From Bradyrhizobium betae (lineage in GTDB: Bacteria > Pseudomonadota > Alphaproteobacteria > Rhizobiales > Xanthobacteraceae), in assembly GCF_004123905.1 (NCBI RefSeq), contig NZ_MZXW01000021.1:62001-126000 (forward strand): a stretch of 64,000 nt of DNA. Reading direction: 5' to 3'. The notes beneath the pieces are model-generated. The model was not told the origin of the DNA. It ran no database searches and saw nothing but the letters and a program-made list of their open reading frames with translations. Below, one piece after another: positions 26,658-34,510 of the stretch. Both the position numbers and the translations under genes were made by a program. Position 1 is the first letter of the stretch; each line of letters starts with the position of its first letter.

Positions 26658-28172
26658 ATGCGCCGAGTTCATATTATTTCCGATCTGCATTTGGGAGGCA
26701 CGTATCCGGTTCCGCCCGACCCAGGGAAGCGCGGCTTTCGCTTGTGCACCCGTGCCGACCAGATCGTTCGCTTCGTCGAGGACTTGGCACGGGAGATTGC
26801 CGCGAAGGGCCCAAGCGAACTCGTTCTGAACGGCGATACGGTCGACTTTCTCGCTGAGCTCGATGGAGAGCAGGCCGACAGCTGGGCGCCCTTCACTGCC
26901 GATCCCGGCCAGGCGGTCAGCAAGTTCAAAGCCATTGTCGAGAGGGATCCGGGCGTCTTCGCGGCGCTCAACCGCTTTCTGGATGTGGGAGGTCGACTGA
27001 CCATTCTCCTCGGCAACCACGACATCGAGCTGAGCCTTCCTCCTGTGCGCGCCGAACTGCGCAAAGCGCTGGGCGTCAAGTCCGGGCACGATTTCGAATT
27101 CATCCATGACGGCGAAGCCTATGTGATTGGCGACGCACTGATCGAACATGGCAATCGATACGATGCCTGGAATCAGGTCGACCTCGACGCCTTGCGCCGG
27201 GTCCGATCCCTGATGTCCCGCCGGCAGGAAGTGCCCAAGCAGTATCAGTTCGTTCCGCCGCCCGGCAGCCAGATGGTCACGTCGGTCATCAACAAGATCA
27301 AGCGTGACTACGCGTTCGTGGACCTGCTCAAGCCGGAAGATTCCGCCGTGGTGCCGATCCTGCTTGCCCTCGAGCCAGGCTATCGAAAGCGGTTTGGCGA
27401 GTTGGCGCGCTTTTGGTACTGGACCCGGAGTCATGGGCTCGAGGGTCCCCTTCTTCCGAAGTTCGGCGGCGACATTAAAGCGGACGTCGTCGCGAACAAG
27501 AAACCGTTCGGCCAGGACATCAGAGCCACGGTGGCTCCCGGCTCGGGCTCGGCGCAGTCGATGCTTGCGGGCGCGGACAACGACGCCGCGCTGAAGACTG
27601 CGATCGGCGAGTCGCTGGACGGCGCGGGAGCGGACTTTCTCCGCCAGCTCGATGGCGATTCCCGGGGCGCGCGGCCGGGAATGGGAACGGATGTCAGCGC
27701 CAGTGAAACTTTCGACACTGCGCTGGGATTTTTCAATCTGACCTTCGGCTCGAGTGCCGCCGATAAACGCATGCGGGCGCTGCTGACCGCGATTCGAGGA
27801 CTGCAGAAGGAAGACAGCTTCGACGAAACCAGGGAGACGGCAAAGGAATATCTGGATGGTGCAAGCGAGCTCGTGAAGGGTGGCTTTCGCTATGTGGTGT
27901 TCGGCCATACCCACCAGGCGAAGCGCGTCAGCCTTGACGATGGGCGCTGGTATTTCAATTCGGGCACATGGGCCGACGTGCTGCGCTTTCCGAATGAGAT
28001 CCTGACGCTGCCGGAGCCCGACGCGCTCAAGCAGCTGGATCGCTTCGTTCAGAAGTTGAAGGCTGGCGACTTCTCGGAATGGACGCTGTTCCGGCCGACC
28101 TATGTCCAACTCGACATCGACGATAACGGCAAGGTTGCCGAAGCAAAATTGTGCGCGGCGCCGACGTCATAG
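26658..28172 (+). CDS. Calcineurin-like metallophosphoesterase with a long insert (first gene of the candidate conflict operon)
   Basis: This 504-residue protein has all metal-site motifs of the calcineurin-like phosphoesterases: D9-L-H11 in ISDLHLGG, G59-D60 in LNGDTVDF, G119-N-H-D122 in LLGNHDIEL, H164 in IEHGNRYD and G416-H-T-H419. About 250 residues lie between H164 and the GHTH motif, far more than in a minimal phosphoesterase, and this insert contains an apparently helical region with no recognised domain. I chose ATG 26658, nine residues before the first motif; in-frame ATGs at 26577 and 26637 are possible. No signal peptide or membrane segment is visible. It lies 136 bases behind the tRNA scar and 65 bases ahead of the protease gene. 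The substrate (nucleotide, nucleic acid or phosphoprotein) is unknown. Confidence 0.85.
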   Translation: MRRVHIISDLHLGGTYPVPPDPGKRGFRLCTRADQIVRFVEDLAREIAAKGPSELVLNGDTVDFLAELDGEQADSWAPFTADPGQAVSKFKAIVERDPGVFAALNRFLDVGGRLTILLGNHDIELSLPPVRAELRKALGVKSGHDFEFIHDGEAYVIGDALIEHGNRYDAWNQVDLDALRRVRSLMSRRQEVPKQYQFVPPPGSQMVTSVINKIKRDYAFVDLLKPEDSAVVPILLALEPGYRKRFGELARFWYWTRSHGLEGPLLPKFGGDIKADVVANKKPFGQDIRATVAPGSGSAQSMLAGADNDAALKTAIGESLDGAGADFLRQLDGDSRGARPGMGTDVSASETFDTALGFFNLTFGSSAADKRMRALLTAIRGLQKEDSFDETRETAKEYLDGASELVKGGFRYVVFGHTHQAKRVSLDDGRWYFNSGTWADVLRFPNEILTLPEPDALKQLDRFVQKLKAGDFSEWTLFRPTYVQLDIDDNGKVAEAKLCAAPTS

Positions 28173-28237
28173 ACGATCGGGACAGCGAGTTTTTTCAACG
28201 TGCGGGCATGTTGTGACACGTATTGCGGGAAGGCGGA

Positions 28238-30169
28238 ATGGATGAAAGCACGCGCGCGGTGATCGCCCAAGTGACCGCGAGGAGTCCAGCGGGCCTGGTG
28301 CGTGGAACGGCTTTTCTCGTCGCGCATGACCTTGTGGCGACGGCTCTGCACAACGTCGCCGATCGCAACCAGGAAGAGGCTGTTTTCTTCCAGGACATCA
28401 AATTGACGTTTCCCGACCACGAGACCGCGGCCACGCCAGTGAAGGGGGATCGGATTGCCGACTGCATGCTGCTCCGCTGCGAGGTCGCGCCGCCCTCCGA
28501 GACACATACGCCGCTGGCGCTACGCGAGCTGCACCGTTCGGGCGGCGAGTGGGAGACCTACGGCTACGCAAACATGCAGCCGGCGGATGGACTGACGGTC
28601 AGTGGTGATGTGACCAATCATGCCGGCGAATTGTTCGGCGGGCCGGCGATTCAACTTTACAGCAAACAACTGGCTGGCGGGATCGGCGGCGACGCCCGGG
28701 GGCTGTCCGGTGGTCCGGTGCTGATGCGGGACGTCGTGGTTGGTCTGATGCGGTTCGCGTTGGGTGACGAAGATCACACCATTGGCGGTGTCGTCTATGC
28801 CTGTCCCGTGAAGTTCTTCGCAGTTCTCGATCCTGTGCTGTCGGTTCAGCAGATGCCGACGGTGCAGACGGTTCTCGACGACGATCGGGTCAAAGAGCTC
28901 ATACCCATCTACGTAAAGGAGTTCTCCGCCGCGGATAACGCGCTCGGAACGATCGTAAAATACTCACTGGGTCTCGAGCTGGACCAGGTGACCAATCCGG
29001 GCCAGCCGTTCGAGACCATCGTCACATATCTTCTGACTTGGGCCAATCAGCAGGGGAGCGGTCCGATGGAAGCGCTCCTGAATGCGACCCTGAGAGCGCG
29101 CCCGGCGAATAACGACCTGCGGGAGCTGTGCAAGAGGTACGCGCCGGGCGTGCTGAATCCTCCCGATATTGGCGGAATGATCTACAAGGCCGCGCGAGCG
29201 CTTGAGGTGTTGTCGGCCTTGGTCAAGACGAACGCGCCGGCAAACGCGATCGCCTGCAGCTATCGTGGCGACGTGCTGATCATCCTGCAACAGGTTCATG
29301 TCGTCGAACAATACAAGGCGCTTCACAACATTCTGCACAATCTCCAGTTCAAGCTGGAGGCGATCGAGCTGGCGCTCAGTTCGCCCGCGACCGATCTCAG
29401 GGCCAACTCGGCGCTGGAGCGTTTCGCGGAAGAGATTCACGATTATGCCCAGGATGCCGAGGAGAAGATCCGCGGACTCGATACCGATCAGGTGGAGATG
29501 GGCTGGATCAACGCGCTCAAGGCGCGCAGCGATGAAATGCGCGAAGTCGCGGACCCCGCTGCAAGCATGAACGATCGCGGTCAAGTTTACACCACGCTGC
29601 GATCGGCGGTTACGACGGCGGCCCCGCAGATCAACCGTTCCTTGGCGGAATCGGCCGGAAAGCTCGGACTTCTCGCCCTGATGACTATGATCGACGAGGT
29701 GGTTAGCGTGTCGGACCCGGCCCCGTCGGAAGCGAAAGACCTGGCGAGCGGTGCCGCCGCGGTGGGTACGATTCGCGTTTCCGTTGCGGGCCTGATCAAG
29801 GAGCACTTCGCCTGGCAAGCTGTCAGTACCGAAGTCGATGGCGCGATGAATTCGATCCGGCATCAGCCGCAGGGGAAGATCTTTCAGTGGCCTCTTTTCG
29901 AGAAACGGCTGCGCGCGCTGTGCGCGATGTATCCGGAAGAGCTCTGGTCGAAACGGTTGCTGGAGCGCCTCGACAAGTGGATCGTGGCAACGCCAAACGC
30001 GCGGCCGGATGCGATCGAACGGGAGCAAGGTAAGATCGCGCTGCTCGCCTTTTCCGGCTCTTGCGACGATCGGTTCTATCGTCTCGATGAATCGGTCAAG
30101 CTGATGTCGGAGAAGATCGTGCAATTGGCGCCGTCGCTCAATCGCCTGCTTGGAGCATTGACGTCATGA
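28238..30169 (+). CDS. Trypsin-like serine protease with a putative effector-associated (EAD/death-like) domain and helical C-terminus
   Basis: In this 643-residue protein residues 1-200 resemble a trypsin-fold protease with a full triad: H38 in ATALHNVAD, D75 in DRIADCMLL and S157 in RGLSGGPVL. Residues about 215-300 look like an effector-associated domain of the death-like type: a short helix, then IVKYSLGLELDQVTN, PFETIVTYLLTWANQQG, MEALLNATLRARP and NNDLRELCKRY. In conflict systems these domains tether effectors to sensor proteins by homotypic binding. Residues 300-643 are nearly all helical with no assigned family. No signal peptide is present, so the protease is cytoplasmic. ATG 28238 has GGAAGG just upstream. 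The end overlaps the next gene by four bases. The EAD call is by eye and needs a profile search. Confidence 0.75.
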   Translation: MDESTRAVIAQVTARSPAGLVRGTAFLVAHDLVATALHNVADRNQEEAVFFQDIKLTFPDHETAATPVKGDRIADCMLLRCEVAPPSETHTPLALRELHRSGGEWETYGYANMQPADGLTVSGDVTNHAGELFGGPAIQLYSKQLAGGIGGDARGLSGGPVLMRDVVVGLMRFALGDEDHTIGGVVYACPVKFFAVLDPVLSVQQMPTVQTVLDDDRVKELIPIYVKEFSAADNALGTIVKYSLGLELDQVTNPGQPFETIVTYLLTWANQQGSGPMEALLNATLRARPANNDLRELCKRYAPGVLNPPDIGGMIYKAARALEVLSALVKTNAPANAIACSYRGDVLIILQQVHVVEQYKALHNILHNLQFKLEAIELALSSPATDLRANSALERFAEEIHDYAQDAEEKIRGLDTDQVEMGWINALKARSDEMREVADPAASMNDRGQVYTTLRSAVTTAAPQINRSLAESAGKLGLLALMTMIDEVVSVSDPAPSEAKDLASGAAAVGTIRVSVAGLIKEHFAWQAVSTEVDGAMNSIRHQPQGKIFQWPLFEKRLRALCAMYPEELWSKRLLERLDKWIVATPNARPDAIEREQGKIALLAFSGSCDDRFYRLDESVKLMSEKIVQLAPSLNRLLGALTS

Positions 30170-32175
30170 TGGCCGCCAATCAGCATCACGAACCATATCT
30201 TTCGATGGACGCGCTGCGGCATGCGCACGAGTACCTGTTCGACAATCTGCCGATCAACGAACGCACCGGATCGCTGACTGAATCGGGGGCGAAGCAGATC
30301 GAGGAGTTCATCTCTCGCGCGATCGCGACTGGCGCCGTGCTCGATACGCTGGTCGACCGGAGGGAGGCCCAGGGACTGATCGACTATTGGGTCGCCAGCG
30401 CATTCACGAAACCCCATCCAGGCAGTTTTGCGCAAGCTGAATCCAATGGTGCCGATTCAGGGGTGGTCACCTCGCAGCGGGATCCGACATACAAGGATCG
30501 GCCCGACAATCAGCTCGAACCGTTCGATCCGGCCGTGGTCGACGAGGCCGCCAAACGGGGGGATGATTTCGTTCAGCGGCTATCCACCAAGGAGACTGAC
30601 CTCGTACGGCGCGTCTTGCTGGGCCTCCTCAATTTTCCGGAACACGATGAGGAGATCAGTTCGAAGCCGACGCGCCGCGAAGAGCTCAATAAGTTCGGCA
30701 AGGGAGTCCACGAGCTGCTTGATGGATTGAAGAATGCCGGCATTCTCGTCGAAAGACCTGCGGGGGAGGGCGAGGAGCTCTCGCTCGCCTATCTCGCTTT
30801 GACGCGCCGATGGCATTGGCTCGCCAAGGAAATCGACAAGCGCCAGAACCTGAGCGATCTGGCCTTGAGCTGGATCGGCAGCAACCGTTCAAGCGGAGCC
30901 CTGCTCGACTGGCGTCTGATCCGTCGGTTCCGCGAATACGGCAATCTCAAGCAATGGGAAACCGATTTCATCAATGCGAGCAGCCGGTGGAATTTCATAA
31001 AGCTGGGCGTGGCGGTCACCGCTGCCCTCGTCATCGGTGTAATTGCCCTGGCCAGCTCGTCTGCCTACGAGAAGCTATACGTCCCAATAAAATCCCAGTC
31101 GGTCGTGCAGGAAATCGACGACAAGGGAACACCGGATGCAACGAAGGCAGAAGACATACGATGGCTGACGACGTATCACCAGAAACTGGAAGTACAAGGC
31201 CTAAGGCTTGTGGAGAAGGCAAGTAAAGATCTGCACGGAATCGCGGCCGCAGGTGCTCAATTCAAGGAGTCGAAACTGAGAAATGTGGTTTTCGACGAAG
31301 CCACGCTTGCTTCTGCCTCATTCAGTGGCGCCGTCCTTGACAACATCAGTTTCAAGAAAACAAGACTTTATCAGGCGAACTTCGATGGCGTCTACCTGTG
31401 TGGACAAGCGGATTTTTCCGGCGCCGACATCACGGGCGCATCATTCAAGCGTATGAAGTTTCGCGACGACAATGTTCCAATTTTTGCCGATGCGCCATGG
31501 TGGCAAGCCAAGGGATGGGGCTTTGATCAAATCATGGCTCTTGAGAAGAAGTATCCTCGGAACGAGATCAGTCAAAACGATAGGCTCAAATCCCTTTTGG
31601 CCAAGAACGTTTTCGCCAGGGACGTCTATGAGAAGTCGGGTCTCAATAAGAGTGACAAATCGGAGCGGATGGCTTTTCTCGACAACGAGAAGGCATGGAC
31701 TCTGGCGACTTACGGACAGATCGCCGATGGACAAGCCGAAGCTGCGGCCCTTGCCGCGATGAATTATTACGAGGAGACCAAAGACAGGGCTGGTCTGGCG
31801 AGGTCGGCGGCCGGCACAGCGGATACGCTGGCGTACATCCTCATGCAGAAGCCTGCAAAGGACGACGAGGAAGAGAAGGGCAACTTCACGAAAGCGGCCG
31901 CCTTGCTGGAGCGGGCGCTCGCAACTCTCGACGATGCGGAGCTGAACTTCCGTTATGCTGTTGCTTTACACGTCCTGGGGCAGGACGAAAGGGCAAAGGA
32001 ACAATTGCGAATGGCCATTCCGGAGAAGCTGTACGAGCCCACACATGAGTTGCTTCTTCTCCACAAACATTTCACTGGGCCTTTCAAAGTTGAGGTCATG
32101 AATTTGACGGGAAAAACGGACCGCACGACCGAGGGGCTGGATAAACTCTGTAAGACGCTCGACTCCCGCCCCTGA
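30166..32175 (+). CDS. Membrane protein with nSTAND-like winged-helix region, pentapeptide repeats and helical-repeat C-terminus; no P-loop
   Basis: This 669-residue protein has an N-terminal helical part (1-85, including RREAQGLIDYWVAS) and then a linker. Residues 130-275 resemble the segment that follows the NTPase in bacterial nSTAND proteins: a winged helix (VRRVLLGLLN ... LLDGLKNAGILVER), then LTRRWHWLAKEID and LKQWETDFINAS. One membrane helix follows (277-297), pentapeptide repeats at about 361-430 (for example ADFSGADITGASF) and a TPR-like helical end at 505-635. No Walker A or B is visible, so the switch ATPase is missing. It is translationally coupled to the protease gene. Base composition falls in its second half (31261-31320 is about half G+C), unlike the flanks, which suggests transfer. 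It could be the sensor, the anchor or a pore-forming partner. Confidence 0.72.
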   Translation: MMAANQHHEPYLSMDALRHAHEYLFDNLPINERTGSLTESGAKQIEEFISRAIATGAVLDTLVDRREAQGLIDYWVASAFTKPHPGSFAQAESNGADSGVVTSQRDPTYKDRPDNQLEPFDPAVVDEAAKRGDDFVQRLSTKETDLVRRVLLGLLNFPEHDEEISSKPTRREELNKFGKGVHELLDGLKNAGILVERPAGEGEELSLAYLALTRRWHWLAKEIDKRQNLSDLALSWIGSNRSSGALLDWRLIRRFREYGNLKQWETDFINASSRWNFIKLGVAVTAALVIGVIALASSSAYEKLYVPIKSQSVVQEIDDKGTPDATKAEDIRWLTTYHQKLEVQGLRLVEKASKDLHGIAAAGAQFKESKLRNVVFDEATLASASFSGAVLDNISFKKTRLYQANFDGVYLCGQADFSGADITGASFKRMKFRDDNVPIFADAPWWQAKGWGFDQIMALEKKYPRNEISQNDRLKSLLAKNVFARDVYEKSGLNKSDKSERMAFLDNEKAWTLATYGQIADGQAEAAALAAMNYYEETKDRAGLARSAAGTADTLAYILMQKPAKDDEEEKGNFTKAAALLERALATLDDAELNFRYAVALHVLGQDERAKEQLRMAIPEKLYEPTHELLLLHKHFTGPFKVEVMNLTGKTDRTTEGLDKLCKTLDSRP

Positions 32176-32414
32176 ATGAGATGTCGCTTGTCGATCAACC
32201 GATGGCGAAGGATATGTTCCTAGAATCGTGTAGGTCGTGGTCGATCAGCGATGCTGCGACGATCTGACCGGACGACATAAAAAATCCAGCAAACAGAGCC
32301 TCTTATGGGGAGATCTATGATCTGGGAGTCGAACGGAGGACTGACCTAAGTTTGCGGGTGCGGCGTACTTGTTGTACTGTGCTACTTTAAGACGTAGTTG
32401 GTAAGGAGCTTAAA

Positions 32415-32525
32415 ATGACGAGAATTTTAGTCCTGCGTATCATATTGGTTGTGGTGCTTGGATTAGGCGTCGGAACAGCCTTTGTGGCCATGCCAGCCGC
32501 TGCCAATTGCGGTTCTTGCCGTTGA
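32415..32525 (+). CDS. Small secreted peptide, 36 residues, CxxC end
   Basis: A 36-codon frame starts at ATG 32415, six bases after a strong ribosome-binding site (AAGGAG at 32403-32408), and ends at TGA 32525. It reads as a complete signal peptide (RIILVVVLGLGVGTAFVAMP, then AAA) followed by only a few residues with two cysteines (CGSC). The upstream 240 bases are AT-richer than average and may hold its promoter. It may be a genuine tiny exported peptide or the surviving start of a longer secreted protein whose rest is lost, since the following DNA is decayed. There is no recognised family. Confidence 0.45.
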   Translation: MTRILVLRIILVVVLGLGVGTAFVAMPAAANCGSCR

Positions 32526-32541
32526 TGGTTGGCCGTCTCTC

Positions 32542-32560
32542 TCGCCAGTGATGCTGGCGA
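32542..32560 (+). terminator. Short hairpin behind the small peptide gene
   Basis: TCGCCAG and CTGGCGA pair perfectly around a TGATG loop, 17 bases after the stop of the small peptide gene. No T-run follows, so intrinsic termination is uncertain. Confidence 0.3.
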
Positions 32561-32868
32561 TTGCCTGGGCCCTTGGCGTGACCAGTCGTTGCGGGGTTGC
32601 CGGACGCGAGCGCTCTGTAAATTTGCCTATTAAGTCGGTGCCGAGCGCGGCGCCAGGCTTCGCTACCCTCGTGTTGTTCAAGTCCCATCGCCCATGACGT
32701 CTGATCGTGGCCGTACGCATAGTTGCGGTTGTCCACCGCCGGGTTGTGGTTGACCATCGGGCGCATGAACATCGGATGGATCGCCGAGCGCACCTCGTGC
32801 TCGACGGTGAAGAGAGACTTGCCGCTGTCGAGATCGACGATGTCGCAGAAGCGGTGCAGCTTGCGACC

Positions 32869-33066
32869 GCGCTGTCTTTCACAAACGCGACACTGATCGA
32901 GCAGGCGGTCATCAACGTCAATCGCGTGCCATCCGGCAATCTCGGCCAGACCGCCGTGCCCGCCGACATCTACCGCACGAGGGGCGACAGGGTGCTGTGC
33001 CAGGTCACGGGCCATCCGCTGTTCAAGCGCTGGTGGGATCATCTAGCGGACATGGCCGGCCGTTGA
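32869..33066 (+). pseudogene. Remnant of a CaiB/BaiF-type CoA-transferase
   Basis: About 65 codons ending at TGA 33066 read LIEQAVINVNRVPSGN, GQTAVPADIYRTRGDRV and LCQVTGHPLFKRWWDHL. This fits the middle of class III CoA-transferases, where the pattern is typically a GxxxP-Y-x-x-FRT-x-DG block followed by a strand and a GND/LW-type helix. The N-terminal catalytic domain and the C-terminus are missing, and the frame upstream (32707-32868) reads as low-complexity shadow. It is most likely debris left by rearrangement between the conflict operon and the sugar cluster. Confidence 0.45.
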
Positions 33067-33108
33067 TCTGACGTCGGCGCGCAGCTGAGATACGCGCGGT
33101 CCTGCGCG

Positions 33109-33120
33109 CGGAAATTTCCG
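33109..33120. promoter_or_regulatory. Perfect 12-bp palindrome upstream of the LacI gene
   Basis: CGGAAATTTCCG is a perfect palindrome 60 bases before the LacI-family start codon. Its position suits an operator for regulation of the lacI gene, but the sequence differs from the operator at 34423-34442, so another regulator may bind it. Confidence 0.3.
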
Positions 33121-33179
33121 TTGAGGACTCCGACTGTCGTCAATACCATGGCAAGGCACTGATCAAATCGTATTCAACA

Positions 33180-34244
33180 ATGGCCGGGATGGTAGCTGGT
33201 TCAAAGAGAGCGCGCGGAGGAAGCGGCCGCGTCAAGCTCGAGGAGGTCGCCCGCAAGGCCAATGTCTCGACAGCGACCGTCTCGCGCGCGTTCAACGAGC
33301 CCGACAAGGTCTCCGAAGAGGTCAGGCAGCGGGTCAAGGACGCCGCCCGCGCGCTGAACTGGATTCCGAATGCGGCCGGTCGTGCGCTGGCCTCAAGCAG
33401 GACACATATCGCCGGCGCCATCATTCCGACCCTGGACGACGAAATCTTTGCCCACCAGATCAGCGGCATGCAGACCGTCTTCAGCGAGCGCGGCTTCACG
33501 CTGTTCCTGGGCTGCTCGAATTATGATCCGGATGAAGGCTTGAGGCAGGCCGAAGCCATGCTTGCGCGCGGTGTGGAAGCGCTTGCCGTGGTTGGTGAAA
33601 ATCATCCCCCCGCGCTGTTCGACGCCCTCAACGCGCGCGGCATTCCCTACGTCGTGACCTACTCCTACAACAAGCTGTCACCGCACCCCTGCATCGGCTT
33701 TGACAATCGCGCCGCCTTCAGCCGCATCACCGAGCACCTGCTGTCGCTTCGCCATCGCCGGTTTGCGGCGATCTTTCAGCCGGACACCAACAACGATCGC
33801 GTCAAGGAAAGGCTTCGCGGCATCAGCGAAGCACTCGCAGCCGCGGGTCTGGAAATTGCGGCGCGGGATCTGATGATGGGGCCCTCGACGCTCGAATTCG
33901 GCGCGACAAGTTTTGCAAGATTGATGACGCAGCCGGTTGATGTCCGGCCGACTGCGATTGTTTGCGGCAATGACAATCTGGCCCTCGGTGCGTTGATGGC
34001 TGCACGGGAGAGTGGCCTGGATGCGCCGGGTGATTTTTCGATCACCGGCTTCGATGACCTTGCGATTTCGTCGCGCTTGTCTCCTGGGCTCACGACGATG
34101 AAGGTCGACAATCAGGAGATCGGCGTGTTGGCCGCCAACGAGCTTCTCGCCGTGATCGCGGGCCGGCAAGAGCGGGCGCAGTCCAGGGAAGTCGTGCCCG
34201 ATCTGAAGATCCGCGACAGCGCCGGTGAGGCCAGGGTCAGGTGA
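33180..34244 (+). CDS. LacI-family transcriptional regulator
   Basis: This 354-residue repressor has the N-terminal LacI helix-turn-helix VKLEEVARKANVSTATVSRAFN, the hinge helix NAAGRALASSRT and a periplasmic-binding-protein-like core (for example FAAIFQPDTNNDRVKERLRG and FSITGFDDLAISSRLSPGLTT). It resembles the GntR-type gluconate repressors of the LacI family. The start is ATG 33180 or 33189; neither has a good ribosome-binding site. A perfect 20-bp LacI-type operator lies 180 bases behind the gene inside the promoter of the binding-protein gene, so that gene and the downstream aldolase are its clear candidate targets. Confidence 0.93.
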   Translation: MAGMVAGSKRARGGSGRVKLEEVARKANVSTATVSRAFNEPDKVSEEVRQRVKDAARALNWIPNAAGRALASSRTHIAGAIIPTLDDEIFAHQISGMQTVFSERGFTLFLGCSNYDPDEGLRQAEAMLARGVEALAVVGENHPPALFDALNARGIPYVVTYSYNKLSPHPCIGFDNRAAFSRITEHLLSLRHRRFAAIFQPDTNNDRVKERLRGISEALAAAGLEIAARDLMMGPSTLEFGATSFARLMTQPVDVRPTAIVCGNDNLALGALMAARESGLDAPGDFSITGFDDLAISSRLSPGLTTMKVDNQEIGVLAANELLAVIAGRQERAQSREVVPDLKIRDSAGEARVR

Positions 34245-34260
34245 TTCCTGAGATCGCGGT

Positions 34261-34347
34261 CGTCATGCCCGGGCTTGTCCCGGGCATCCACGTTCTTCGT
34301 ACCTTGGGCAAAAGGCGTGGATGGCCGGGACAAGCCCGGCCATGACG
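34261..34347. repeat. Long GC-rich palindromic intergenic repeat, copy 1
   Basis: CGTCATGCCCGGGCTTGTCC at the left end is matched in inverted order by GGACAAGCCCGGCCATGACG at the right end, with further pairing through ATCCACG/CGTGGAT around a short centre. A second copy of the same family lies at 62524-62608. It is a dispersed repeat of the REP/BIME kind and sits directly behind the LacI gene, where it could also act as a transcript-stabilising hairpin. Confidence 0.8.
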
Positions 34348-34412
34348 CCGCGGAAGCTTTAGCGCGCCCAACGCTTACCCCATGTGCGATTTGCCCCGCC
34401 AAGGTGGGCTGC

Positions 34413-34442
34413 TTGACTCTCATTATGTAAGCGCTTACATAA
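34413..34442 (+). promoter_or_regulatory. Promoter with overlapping perfect LacI-type operator
   Basis: TTGACT at 34413-34418 is a good -35 and TACATA at 34436-34441 a fair -10, with a 17-base spacer. The 20 bases 34423-34442 form a perfect palindrome (TTATGTAAGC and its complement), with the central GC step and TAAGCGCTTA core typical of LacI-family operators. The operator covers most of the spacer and the -10, so bound repressor would block RNA polymerase. The binding-protein gene starts 68 bases downstream. Confidence 0.8.
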
Positions 34443-34510
34443 GCCCGTTTTAAAAGCCATGAGAGCAACCGGCGGGCTCCTCGCCGGGATGAAACGGAGA
34501 GGAAACGACA

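Noticed and set aside
32290..32350. Possible second tRNA fragment (GGGAGTCGAAC on the plus strand resembles a T arm on the minus strand)
   Set aside because: The T stem does not pair over five bases and no anticodon arm or CCA is present, so it does not support a second attachment site.
32440..33042. 200-codon minus-strand frame in the decayed region
   Set aside because: A central stretch looks protein-like, but the frame has no family, ends in Arg-rich shadow and overlaps the plus-strand CoA-transferase remnant. I cannot decide whether it is another remnant, so it is not called.
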